Source of the DNA: Crambe crambe
Lineage: Eukaryota > Porifera > Demospongiae > Poecilosclerida > Crambeidae
Direction of reading: 5' to 3'
Length of the DNA: 64,000 nt
Assembly (NCBI GenBank): GCA_963924555.1
Contig: OZ004593.1
Span: 1,054,001 to 1,118,000, forward strand
A model generated the notes under the pieces. It was not told the origin of the DNA. It searched no databases and saw nothing but the letters and a program-made list of their open reading frames with translations. Position numbers and translations under genes: made by a program. Below, in pieces: positions 11,142 through 54,132 of the stretch; position 1 is the first letter of the stretch, and each line of letters opens with the position of its first letter.

Positions 11142-13127
11142 CTATGGGTTTAGAGGAGTCCGATCATCGTAGCTCTCTGAGCTGTCTTCAAGTTCATCTG
11201 TCCGCTCAGAGTTGTTCTCCTGCACATTTGTCTCATCAGCAGGCACCTCAGGAGACTCCTCTACTGAGATTGCAATAGTGGGCGACGGGGGTGTGGTCTC
11301 CTGGGGGAAGGATTGGGGAGGAGGAGTGGTCTCCTGGGGGGGTTGGGAGGACATCGCTTCCTGAGGTTCTTCTGTAGAGTGGTTTCTTGTCTGTGTAGAC
11401 AAAAGTCGTGAGTTGTAAGAAATCCACCCGATTTGATTAGATTAGCACATACTTTCGGGAAACCATCTCTACACCAAATCTCAGCCCCCAAAGCTATTAA
11501 TCATCGAGTTTTGGAGAGCTAAAGTACGAGTGTTTTGGGATAGCCAATCTTTAAACCCTTACCCGAGACTGCAAACAGTGGAACATCTCAATGCAGCACC
11601 AAAATTATTAGAGGGTGTCCTCATTTATAGCGTAGAGTGAGAAATTTTTGTAGGGTAAGACTAACCTGATTAAGGTCAGCTGGATCACTGACAATTACAT
11701 CCTGGAGGGCATCCCTGTAATCAGGGGGAGCTATATTGATTTGAGTGGGGTGTATGTCATCGTGATAGCGTGGAGGGAGAGCACTGGTCGCATCTGATCC
11801 TCCTCCTTCCTCCTCAGAGGGCTCCCCATCACTGTCGTCATGTGGGGGTGAGGGATATTGGTAAGGGGTCTACAAACACAAAAGTAGCATACAATATTAT
11901 GACATCATCATGATTACTAGTAGCCATGGAGTTGAAGTTGTGTAGGATAATTTATATAGCTATTTTTTTAATAGTGTCAGGCCATCAAGAAAATGGCTGG
12001 GAAAACTGTATTGGTCATTTTATTATAGCTCGTGTTGCAAATTCAGTGCTACACCAGGTCCACTGATATTTGTTAATATAATTGGCCTGGACATACTAAT
12101 AACATGCAGATGTTTTGGATACATCAAAGCATCAGCAAACTTGGGACTGATAATATGATACGGGGTATATCAATTGAGAGATACTTTAATTTTAAAGGTA
12201 AGGACAGGGAAGGAGAAGTGGGGTGGGGTGGGGTGGGGGGAGGAATGTGACTCACCGGTTGTAGACAGCAGAAGTATCCACGTCTAGCTCTATAAACCAT
12301 GCAGATGACTACAAAAATGATGACTATGATCACCAACAGAACTACAGCCAGTGGAAGTGCAAACACCACAGCCTACAGGAGCAATAATCACATGATAATC
12401 ACATGACAGTCACATGTCATTACCAGTATCCCCATCCACTAACTGATTATCATGGAAGTACAGACTACAATCACATGATAATCACATGATATTCACATGC
12501 TAATGAGTCCTTATCCCCATCTACCAAGTAGCCGATCAATTGGTGATTCCCCGAGAGAGGCATTACAAGTAGCCCGTAACAAGAGCAAGGAAATGAAAAG
12601 GAATCCAGGGCCACATACCTCATATGGTACGGCAGTGACACTTAATATGCATTCCCATAGTAACACTCATAATGAAGATCATGTGACAGTACATAGTCAA
12701 GTATTGTTAGCTATGTACAAGCTACCTGTAATAATGTCACCATAATTTGACTGTTAATATTTTCGTACACTTAATTAATTGTATTACATAAATTTTTAAA
12801 CATACTATTGGGAAAATCGGTATTTTATTTTTAACTCAATTCTGGACATTATATTGATCATTAGGCCGGCCTAGTTCAAATACAAAACGGTGTGATTATG
12901 AGACCAGCTATTTAAGTTGCCTTAAAGAGCAGCTGATTGCACACCCCCAAAGACTATTTAATGGAACTTTCAATGATCACATAAAGTGAAGGCTCTTTAC
13001 TACAAGGAAACAGTGCTTGTGACATCGCCATCACACTCACCCGTGATGGGCCTCGTCCTTGAGCAGAAACTGGAACAACATTACCAACCAGTGCAGCCAC
13101 CACTATCAGAGCAGTCACCAGCAACAT
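11142..13127 (-). CDS. Type I single-pass membrane protein with PPxY motifs (PPxY gene 2)
   Basis: Four coding exons on minus: 13127-13041, 12372-12256, 11869-11666 and 11390-11142, all phase 0, giving 218 residues. Exon 1 is a signal peptide (MLLVTALIVVAALVGNVVPV, cleaved near VSAQG), leaving an ectodomain of only a few residues. Exon 2 (117 bp) is exactly the membrane helix plus YRARRGYFCCLQP, with juxtamembrane cysteines that could be palmitoylated. The tail has two WW-binding motifs, LPPRY and APPDYRDALQDVI, a Pro/Glu-rich region, and ends DDRTPLNP. The start codon sits right after an acceptor (CTAG|ATG), and a donor at about 13296 implies a 5' UTR exon upstream. Paralogue of the next gene: same 5' structure, same 117-bp exon and a shared DALQDVI block. 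Confidence 0.8.
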
Positions 13128-13299
13128 CTAGGCACGTCACACACATCATAAAACAATCATAAGGTCCTCTCAGACACTCTGAAGCATGGCTAGCTAGCTA
13201 GCATGATTCAATGAAAACAGCTGAGCTAGCTAGATTAGTATTGCTAGAGTATAGTACGTAGCAAGCCTATAGAGTAATGCAGCCCTGCTTTTACCTTAG

Positions 13300-13500
13300 C
13301 TAATGTGTTTTCCTCTCCGCTTGTCAGAGCAGTCCTCTCCACACTCGAACTCTCCTCGGGAAATTGGAACCGGATGTTTATATGGCCAAAAAAAGCATAT
13401 GACCGGAAGCGGAAAAGGCGTAGCTCAAGCTTATTGTGCAGCTAGCTGCGCAGCTGCGGGCAGGCATGCCAGGGCCGTGGATCATTGCGCATGCGCATAA
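13300..13500. promoter_or_regulatory. Probable promoter of PPxY gene 2 with NRF1 and ETS sites
   Basis: Upstream of the likely 5' UTR exon on minus are ACCGGAAGCGG (about 13402-13412, an ETS-type site) and the perfect palindrome TGCGCATGCGCA (13486-13497), which matches the NRF1 consensus. These are typical CpG-type animal promoter elements. Assignment is from sequence match and position only. Confidence 0.45.
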
Positions 13501-13565
13501 ATAGAATTTAATATCTTATCATTATCAGTTGACTGATTTAAGCATGCATTGTCCCAGTTATATGG

Positions 13566-16500
13566 TCAAGTGGATGACTCTTGTTCAACTGTATAAAGTG
13601 GCAAAGAGAGGCTCTCACCATTGCCATTGGAGTAGATCTCATCCTTTAAACCCACCCCTGGCCCCATCACTACTAGGCTTCTTCCCGAGTCTTCTTCATT
13701 CAGTGAATTCTGTTGATTTCCACTTTCTGCACAGAAAATTAAAACTCGTATCCAGTTTATGGCTGAGTTTATTAACTATTGCTATAAGGTCACTAGCCTC
13801 GTTCCCAGGCCTTCCTCTCTCACTTATAGTCTTACCTTTTTCTTCGGTGAGAGACTACAAGTGAGAGAGGAAGGCCTGGGACTACTTAATATTGGAAAGC
13901 AGAGGAAAGAACTAGAAGGAAAGAGGAAAGCGAGTGGTTTTGTGGTAGATATGATGAAGTCAAAATGAAATATGCTCTGAAGATGTTTTATTGAATCTGA
14001 CAAATCTGATAATTATGCATATGTGTAATAAAAATAAGAATTCAGCTAATCACCATCCTATCCATCAGACACAATTGTATACTTTCAATCAATCAGCTAT
14101 CACTTGGGGAGAATTCTAGCAGGAGTTTTGGGCGTTAAATTTTACTACAAGGCCCTGGGGCCACACATCAATATACACTTGAGTAGTAGTGATCGGTACA
14201 TGTAGTACATTGTGAATGAAGGTTACTTACCTCTTCTTGAAGAGAGAATGACATCTTGCAGTGCGTCCTGATAGACCGGGGGATCTATCGTCGAGGGTGT
14301 ATAATCTGGAGGTGGAGTCCCAGATAATGGCGAAGAAAGGTCGTCATCATTCCCTTCTTCAAAACGTATTCTTCCTCTTAACCTTCACAGGAATAAATAA
14401 ACAAGTTGAAGTATGGGAAATTTTTATCATTGATAGTTTATATTTTCATTACGTAACTGATGGCCTGTTTATAATTACATAGTGGAACCTCGTTACCTGC
14501 ACCTCATTTATCGTTTATTGTGGGCATAATTAACAGCATATGTGGCAGCTGCACTGTTCTAGGCAGCTATAGCCGGTCTATTTGCATTCACCTTGCCCCT
14601 TGATCATTCACCATAACTGTTATAGCTTTCTCAATTATTAACCAAATTTCAAACACCAGCAGAGGGAGTGGATAACAGCTCTCTGTTGGAAATTTGGTTG
14701 AGAATTGAGAAAGTTATAGCAGTTTTATATAGTGAATGATCAAGGGGCAAGGTGAATGCAAATAGAATGTAGTGCCAGTTATAAATACTTATAACACTAA
14801 TAATATACTTTAGTAATTCACTTATCTGGCAGCCTGGAAAAAAAAATTTTTTTGGCCAAAGGCATGTCCAGATAAATGGAATTCCACACCACTAGCTAGT
14901 AAGTAGCCATATGTGTATCAATTTTCATGCAATAGTTGACACGAATAATACAACAGATTTATGGTAATTGGTTGAGTGACTACCTATAGCCATTCTTGGG
15001 TATAGCCAGAAATATATTAAAAAAACCATTGGTGTAGCTACGTAGCTAGTCAACATGTTATCTTTTGAAAATAATTTATGATTTTGAATTTTCTTACTTG
15101 GGACTGGGAGAATCATCCACTTGCAGACGATAGTTCAGATTCTGAAAAGAGGAAATCAAAAATATATACGTAGTAAGAATTCTAAACTTTTGGTGCATAG
15201 TGAAGCAATAATAAACAACATTGTAATTCAATAGAATTAGTTCTCATAAAATTAGCCTATGAAACAAACCACCAACGTTTAATACACATTTAGCTTTGTC
15301 CCATAATTCATGCAACTTGGAATGCTTTTATCCCCCAACTACAGAATGACATTAGTAGTTAGGTACGTAGCTAGCTAGCAAGGTTAGTTTGCAGTTTCAA
15401 GCTAGCTAGCTATATACTAACAGTGTCTTGATTCCTAGCTAAGCTTCTCACAAGTTTCAATTGTACTGTTTATGTATGTTTTGCTTTAGAAACCACAGAA
15501 AGTAGCCTGATAATACTCGAAATGACCAATTTTCCCACTAATACGTTCCAAAAAAGAAAAGAAAAAAAAGAAGCTATGACTGTGTCGTAACTGAAACCAT
15601 AGCTGAAGAAGTTGTGGTGAATTCATGGTCATACATGGTCATCAATGCTCGATACATATATTTTTGAATACAGCTTGTTTACAGTGAATTGCAGTGATCT
15701 TGCAACATGAAATTCAGAACACCAAACCAAAATTTACATAGCCTCCTTTCAAAGGTGGCTTTAGAGTTGGGGTACTTAAAAGGAAGCTATGTAAATTTTG
15801 GTTTGGTGTTAAAAGGAGGCTATGTAAATTTTGGTTTGGTGTTCTGAATTTCATGTTGCAAGATCACTGCAATCCACTGTAGGCACCTTTGCAACAAGCC
15901 TAGAGCACACTAAACCTCAGTTTATACTGGAACTATTGTACTGGTACTTTGATGGAGTAGTGGAATAATGGATTAGTGTAAACTGTGGCTTGGGTGATCT
16001 GGCTTTCTCAGTTGCAAAGGTAATGAAACAAGCTGTACAGAAGTACAAAGTTGTAAAATATGGCTGCATATATTTTAGTTTGTCAGCAATGTGTGCTGTT
16101 TCATACATGCAATGCATTAACTGAGAACACTTTATCATAAGTAACTGTTTTAATCTCAAAAAAATATTTGATAATATCCTGTCCCACGAGGGCTTAAGGA
16201 TATATAAAAACTCACAGCATTGAAACAACACAGCGCACCATATTTGGCCCTTTTCAGCATGTAGTATATTCCCAGTGCTGCAAGGAGCAGCAGAACTAAA
16301 ACCAGTGTCAAGGGCAGGACCAGGGAAAGTATCTGCAGTAACGAGGACGTAGTCAAAATTATAAATCAGCTACATAGGTTCCCATGGTTTTTATTTTAAT
16401 GTGGGTGAGCTAATGTTTACTGCATGATAAGAAAATAGTTTATTAGTGATTATCATTCTTGGATTGTTTTATTTCATTCTGAGCATCATGGAAAGAACAA

Positions 16501-17375
16501 TTAACTATAGCTGTGAGAGCAGGAGGTTGTAATAAGTTAGCAAGAAGTACATGAAATGAAGAAGGGATAAGGAATTGAACGTGGATAGCTGGTTTCATGC
16601 CTTTTGTTTCATTAGTTAAGCTACTTTTAAGATTTATAAAAATGTTTACCTATGAGATAGATAAACCTTATCATGGGTTGGCTATGCCTTACTAGTCATG
16701 GGTGGCATGCGTAGGGAGAAACTCATGAATAGTTATGTCTCTGTGTATCCTTTCATAAAACATCTCCTAGCCACAATTTTTTAAATGCTACATTAGCTAT
16801 GGTCATGCATTTTTTGCTTAGAGATGCAGCCAAATAGAAAATCAAAACAAGGTATGACAGACTGGCTACTGGTTTTCTAGGTTACAGACCATCGAGGGGG
16901 GGGGCGGGGGAACATAACAGTAGTAAACAATAAACAAGCAAACAAGCAAACAAAAATAATACTTACATAAGACACTTCTTTATCTTCTTGTTGATTATTT
17001 GTGTGTTTACCCTGTATATCTCCTGGATGTTGCGGTGGTGGTGGAAGGGGAGGTTGAGGGAGAGGGGGATGGGGAGGTTGAGGGAGAGGGGGGTGGGGAG
17101 GGGGAGGGGGAGATGGAAGAGGAGGAGTTTTGATGCTATCGTCCCCACCAAAAGAAGAAGGTGGACCACCAGTAGGAGTAGAGGCAGTAGGTGATTGTGT
17201 CTAAAAACAGGGAAGCCTGTAATATTTTAGCTGGTAATAATGACAACAAAAAACAAACAAACAAAATAAATAAACAAAAATAAAAAAAGAATTAGTTAGA
17301 CTGCTAGATTATGATATTGACCTGAGCTCCAATCCTTGTGCTGATGAGAATGAAAGTCAAAGAGAAGACTAACAT
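13566..17375 (-). CDS. Type I single-pass membrane protein with proline-rich ectodomain and PPxY tail (PPxY gene 3)
   Basis: Six coding exons on minus: 17375-17322, 17200-16967, 16332-16216, 15141-15098, 14382-14231 and 13657-13566. Lengths sum to 693 bp and the phases join exactly, giving 230 residues. Exon 1 is a signal peptide (MLVFSLTFILISTRIGAQ). Exon 2 (78 residues) is a Ser/Thr then proline-rich ectodomain with repeated PPHPPLPQ. Exon 3 (117 bp) holds the membrane helix and YMLKRAKYGALCCFNA, the same size and layout as PPxY gene 2. The tail has GTPPPDYTP and DPPVYQDALQDVILSS, two PPxY sites, the second sharing DALQDVI with gene 2. The start codon follows an acceptor (GCAG|ATG), and a donor near 18677 implies a distant 5' UTR exon. 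Probably arose by tandem duplication with gene 2; the ectodomains have diverged fully. Confidence 0.78.
14577..14766. mobile_element. Fold-back element, family A, copy 1
   Basis: About 190 bp with long imperfect inverted arms: TTTGCATTCACCTTGCCCC on the left and GGGGCAAGGTGAATGCAAA on the right, continuing inward through TTGATCATTCAC and AGCTTTCTCAATT. It lies between two exons of PPxY gene 3. A second copy is in a VPS13 intron at 35455-35640. Confidence 0.8.
15681..15880. mobile_element. Fold-back element, family B, with duplicated inner arm
   Basis: The outer arms ACAGTGRATTGCAGTGATC and its inverse extend inward through CATGAAATTCAGAACACC. The right arm carries the block GCTATGTAAATTTTGG twice in tandem. 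No coding capacity. It lies in the intron of PPxY gene 3 between exons 16332-16216 and 15141-15098. Confidence 0.75.
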
Positions 17376-18677
17376 CTGCAAAATTACAATTAATCATGAT
17401 AATTAAATCACTATACTACAATGTTAAGCTATAAAGTGAATGCGTTTAGGTCGAGTCATGTGGAGCTGTTTGGTTACATGCATAGAGAAAGATTGCTTTA
17501 CTGGCTAGATGTAGTGAAACAGCAACGTTCAATGAAAATGGTGCACTTAAACAGATTGTATACATGAGAAACTGCATGCTTACATATAAGTGGTACAATA
17601 GTCAGAGACCTACGTATTAAAGCCCCATGCATTCTTGGCCAGCTGTACTCATGTCTGATTATGAATCATTGAAGCTGAAAAGCTAACAGCTATTTCCTTG
17701 TGTTTTGTATAAACATTGAGTTTTGCATAGAAATTGATCAAAAGGGTGTACTGCGACTGTGCAATACATCTGAGACACAAGAACCATAATATGTTTTCAC
17801 GCACTTGCTTGATAATAACATACAGTCAGGGATAGATGATTGTATATCTCACTGAGTTTAGTCCTGAATTTCAAAAAGTGGATTAACAGTATCTAAGGGT
17901 GTCCATGCAGTTTATTGTATACAAACACCTGGCCTTAGATAACTGAGAATCAAGCGAAGTAACATAATTATTATAGTCATGGTATCATAGCATGTTCTTC
18001 TAGCTGTATATACATGACTGGTGCATGGACACACTGGTCCAGTGCAGTCAGCTTTAATTGTCACTCACTACTGCATCACCATGAGAGTCTTATAGTGGCT
18101 AGCTAATACATGAAAAGTGTCATTCATCTAGTAAAGGGGGTTCTCTTGTCATCAATAATAAAACACGAATTCATTCTTCAATAATAGAACACAACATGCA
18201 TAAATTAACAGCTAACAACTTAGAAATGACTAGCTAGCCATAGGAGTGCTGAGCTTTGAGTCCTGTGTTAGCTAATGAGCTGTGCTAGAATTTACTGCAA
18301 AAGAAATTGTGCTAAGTGACACAATTTGGTGTGATGTAAACACACAACTTAGCTATAAATCTCATACGTAAACTGATAGCTATAGGTAATCTATTGCTAT
18401 GCATATGATATTCTGCATGGTAGCTATCCTTTCAAATTCATTGCAGTTGAAAATATAGCAAGCTAAAGCTAGCAAGAGCTAGATAGCTAGCTAGCTTGCT
18501 GATTCTCCACTGAGTTAGCTGGCTATCTCAGGAGGAATGCTAATGCTTTACAGCCACAAGTGAAGCCATCTAAATTTCTGCAAAGTGAAATAAAACTAGC
18601 TAGAGTAGCACTAGCAGTAAAGTATACAGCTGCAGAGATTCTAGTTAGCTATAGTTTATTGATATCAACAGGCTTAC

Positions 18678-19018
18678 CTTTTTTATATGTATTATAGCTA
18701 GTAGCTATTAAGAAATAGTCGTTCTTGACCTTGTTTATCACTTCCTTCACTTGAAGTAATCAGCTGGGAACTGATAGATGGAAGTTGCAGCGTTGAATAG
18801 ATTATGAGTGAAGTCAGTTAACAAATAGCTTGATCTGCTAAGAATGAGCTGCATTGAACTAAAATTAAAAGTCATTAGCGCTATAGCAGAGCGTAAAGGA
18901 GGTGTGGCCGGCCGTCATCTAGCGCACGTGCTTAGTCAGCACTTTCGATTACCCTCCTGCGGCAAGATGCAGCTTAGCTAGCTTGCTTGTCGGACGGTAC
19001 TAACGTGACAGCTTAAAG
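18678..19018. promoter_or_regulatory. Divergent region between PPxY gene 3 and VPS13
   Basis: Contains the presumed 5' UTR exon of PPxY gene 3 (donor AAAG|GTAAGC on minus near 18677) and the start of VPS13 at 19019. A palindromic E-box GCACGTGC lies at 18924-18931, followed by TTAGTCAGCA. GC content rises locally as in a promoter. Transcription starts are not determined. Confidence 0.45.
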
Positions 19019-51571
<32,553 letters not shown>

Positions 51572-51854
51572 TATATTTTTAGCTACCGACCATCACTTAG
51601 CTAGCTACTGAACCTGCAAATGTTTATGTTAACTAACTCTTTGAAACTTTATAATAATAGTAATTAATGATTTTGTATTTCTGTTTGAGTTTTACACCAT
51701 ATAATTATGAGGTGTGAAAAATATTGTTAATTAATATAACAATTAAAAAAAATTTTTTTTTTAATCTATAAAGCAAGGCACGTGCTAGCTACCAGTGGCC
51801 ACTTAAAAAAATATATTAATGATCTTGAGTCAAATAAAAATAACATCAGCTTAG
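51572..51854. terminator. Shared 3' region between VPS13 and P450
   Basis: 283 bp of AT-rich DNA between two convergent stop codons; both transcripts must be polyadenylated here. I do not see one clear AATAAA for each strand, so exact ends are not called. Confidence 0.35.
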
Positions 51855-54029
51855 CTACACATCGACAAAAGCTAGGTCTATTTGTCTTTCAGGTTGGTAG
51901 AATATTTTTGTAATGAACTCAATTGGTTTGTCTTCACGGTACTCAATCTTGAAGTTCTTGACCACCTGGGCAAGCAAAATGTTCATTTCCAACTCGGCCA
52001 CTCTGCGACCTAGAGTGGTGAAGGAAAAGAAACTATTTTTTCCCCTGTCATTATTCTACTTACCAACACACGACCTTCGGCCAAAACCAAAGGGGAGGGA
52101 AGCAAATGAACTTTGAACTTCCTTGCTGTCTCTGCTCCACCTCTCGGGCCTGAACTTTTTGGGTTCAGGGAAAAACTCGGGAAGTCGTCCAGGGACAGTG
52201 ATAGGCAAGATTACAGGGGTCTAGAGGTATTATCATATCAATAATAGAAATTGTATTATTATTGCAGGCTAGATCTACACCTACATGGAATTAAAAGTGC
52301 AATAGTATTAGACTTACTCCAGCAGGAACATGGTATCCTGATAACACCACGTCTTCTTTCAAGATCCGAGTGTTATTAGGTGCTATAGGGTACAACCTGC
52401 AGACCTTGCTAATCAGTTTTATGGTTCAATTAATCACTTGATATGGCCAACCTTTGAGTCTCCTTGATGCAATCTCTGAGGTAATGCATTTCCTGTATGT
52501 GTTGGGGAGTAACCATTTCATCATCTCCCACAACTCTCTGGACTTCCTCCCTCAGTTTGTCTTGCACATCAGGATTGTTGGCCATGCAATACAGACAGCC
52601 AGCCATGGTGAGGCTCGTCTAAATAAAGAGTATAATCTGTCTTTATGCCACAGCCATTAGCTAGCTCCTCTCACAGTGTCAACTCCAGCAGTTAACAAGT
52701 CAATGGCATTAACTGCAAGTTCTTCTACACTCATGGTGCCAGAGTGAATCATATAAGTGAGAAAATCCATGCCCAGCTCTGCATCAACTGTCTCAGACTC
52801 GCCTGATTTATCTGCCTCTTCTATTTCTCTGATCTTTTCATTCACTTGTCCGCTGGCATAAGTATAGAGGTCATCAAATGAGTTCACAAGAGCCTTCCAG
52901 TTTTTCGTACGCCAAATTTTGTGGAATGGTAAGCTGAAAAACAACTTGGAAGTGGTCTCCATGAAACTGTGAATGTTGTCCACAAATTGTTTGCACTCGG
53001 GGGGCATTTCCTCCTCCAAACACCCAAGCCTCTTCCCAAGAACAAAGAGAGAAACAGCTATATACAAGTTTGTAAATAAATATTATACGAGTAAGCTAAT
53101 CAAAAAGGGAAGATTCTTACACTCCAAGGACCACTTATTCAGTAAAAGAACCACATCTGAAAATGAATCATCCTTTCCTCTTTTACTCCGAACGAGCTTC
53201 ATGAAGTCAAACACCACGTCGTTGAATGGCTGGTGATACTCAGCCATCTTACGAGGCATCATGATGAACTTGGAGATGGGCATTCGCTGGTTGTGCCATA
53301 TTTCTCCATCTCTACACAAAGTCAAAAGTAAAAAATAGCAAGAAATCGCACATACACGTATTACCTTTGCATTTCTGGATACTATGGTGTAGCTATAATC
53401 AAAAGTTAATCCATTTCTTTCCCCCCTAAGTTACTCAACACAAAATCACTTTTGACTTACTCTAGAAACATCCCAAAAGGAATTTTCAGTTCTTCTCGCA
53501 CCTGCATCCACTCATTTATGGGAAATCTTTTTGGGTAGCCAGCATCTACCACTCGAAACACTTTCTCCACATCCTTGGGATCAATCACAAACAAAAATGC
53601 GGGCATACTAGGAGGTCCGGACATCTTGAAAATGTAGCCATGTTGAAGGGCTATCTTTATTGTGTGCTCCACCATGTGATATGGATCCTTCATCATTTCT
53701 AGATTAAGCCCCAAAAAGTTTTTAATGAAGGGGATTTCATTATAAGGACGTGGAGGTTCTTCCTTGTGGCCCACTTTCTTCGGGGAGGGAGGTGCGGATT
53801 CTTGAGATCTGAAGACAGAGGGAGTGGAGTGAGGCCAGGTTAGGCATGGGGAGGTGGACAGTGCCTTGGTGGTGGGTGATTGCTCGATGGGTCTGTAAGG
53901 TGCCCATGAGGTCGGCCTTGTCAGCAGAACATTAGAGAAACCACTCGGCAAAGTGAAGAACAGTCTTTTGCAAACGAGAGGCTTCAGACGAGCAGCCATT
54001 TTAGTCAATCTCGCATAGAGGAAAGGCAA
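51855..54029 (-). CDS. Mitochondrial-type cytochrome P450
   Basis: Seven exons on minus: 54029-53461, 53312-53121, 53058-52674, 52620-52453, 52399-52316, 52221-52062 and 52010-51855, about 560 residues. The first 60-70 residues are basic and Ser/Thr-rich (MAARLKPLVCKRLFF), fitting a mitochondrial presequence. The I-helix reads TAGVDTTSLTMAG, the K-helix KETQRLYP (ExxR), PERF-type RPERW is present, and the heme loop is FGFGRRSCVGRRVAE with the cysteine ligand. These fit the CYP11/24/27 mitochondrial clan, which receives electrons from adrenodoxin; substrate cannot be told. Translation may start at 54029 or at the second Met (53999). A hAT element lies 104 bp upstream. It converges on VPS13 with 283 bp between stop codons. 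Confidence 0.9.
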
Positions 54030-54132
54030 TTAATTATAACTCCGACTCGATTAGCGCGCGCGATTACAATCCGGGTTGTTGACGACCTTTACTTGATAGA
54101 AGTGTAGCTGCTATACTGCCAGGCAGTTACAT

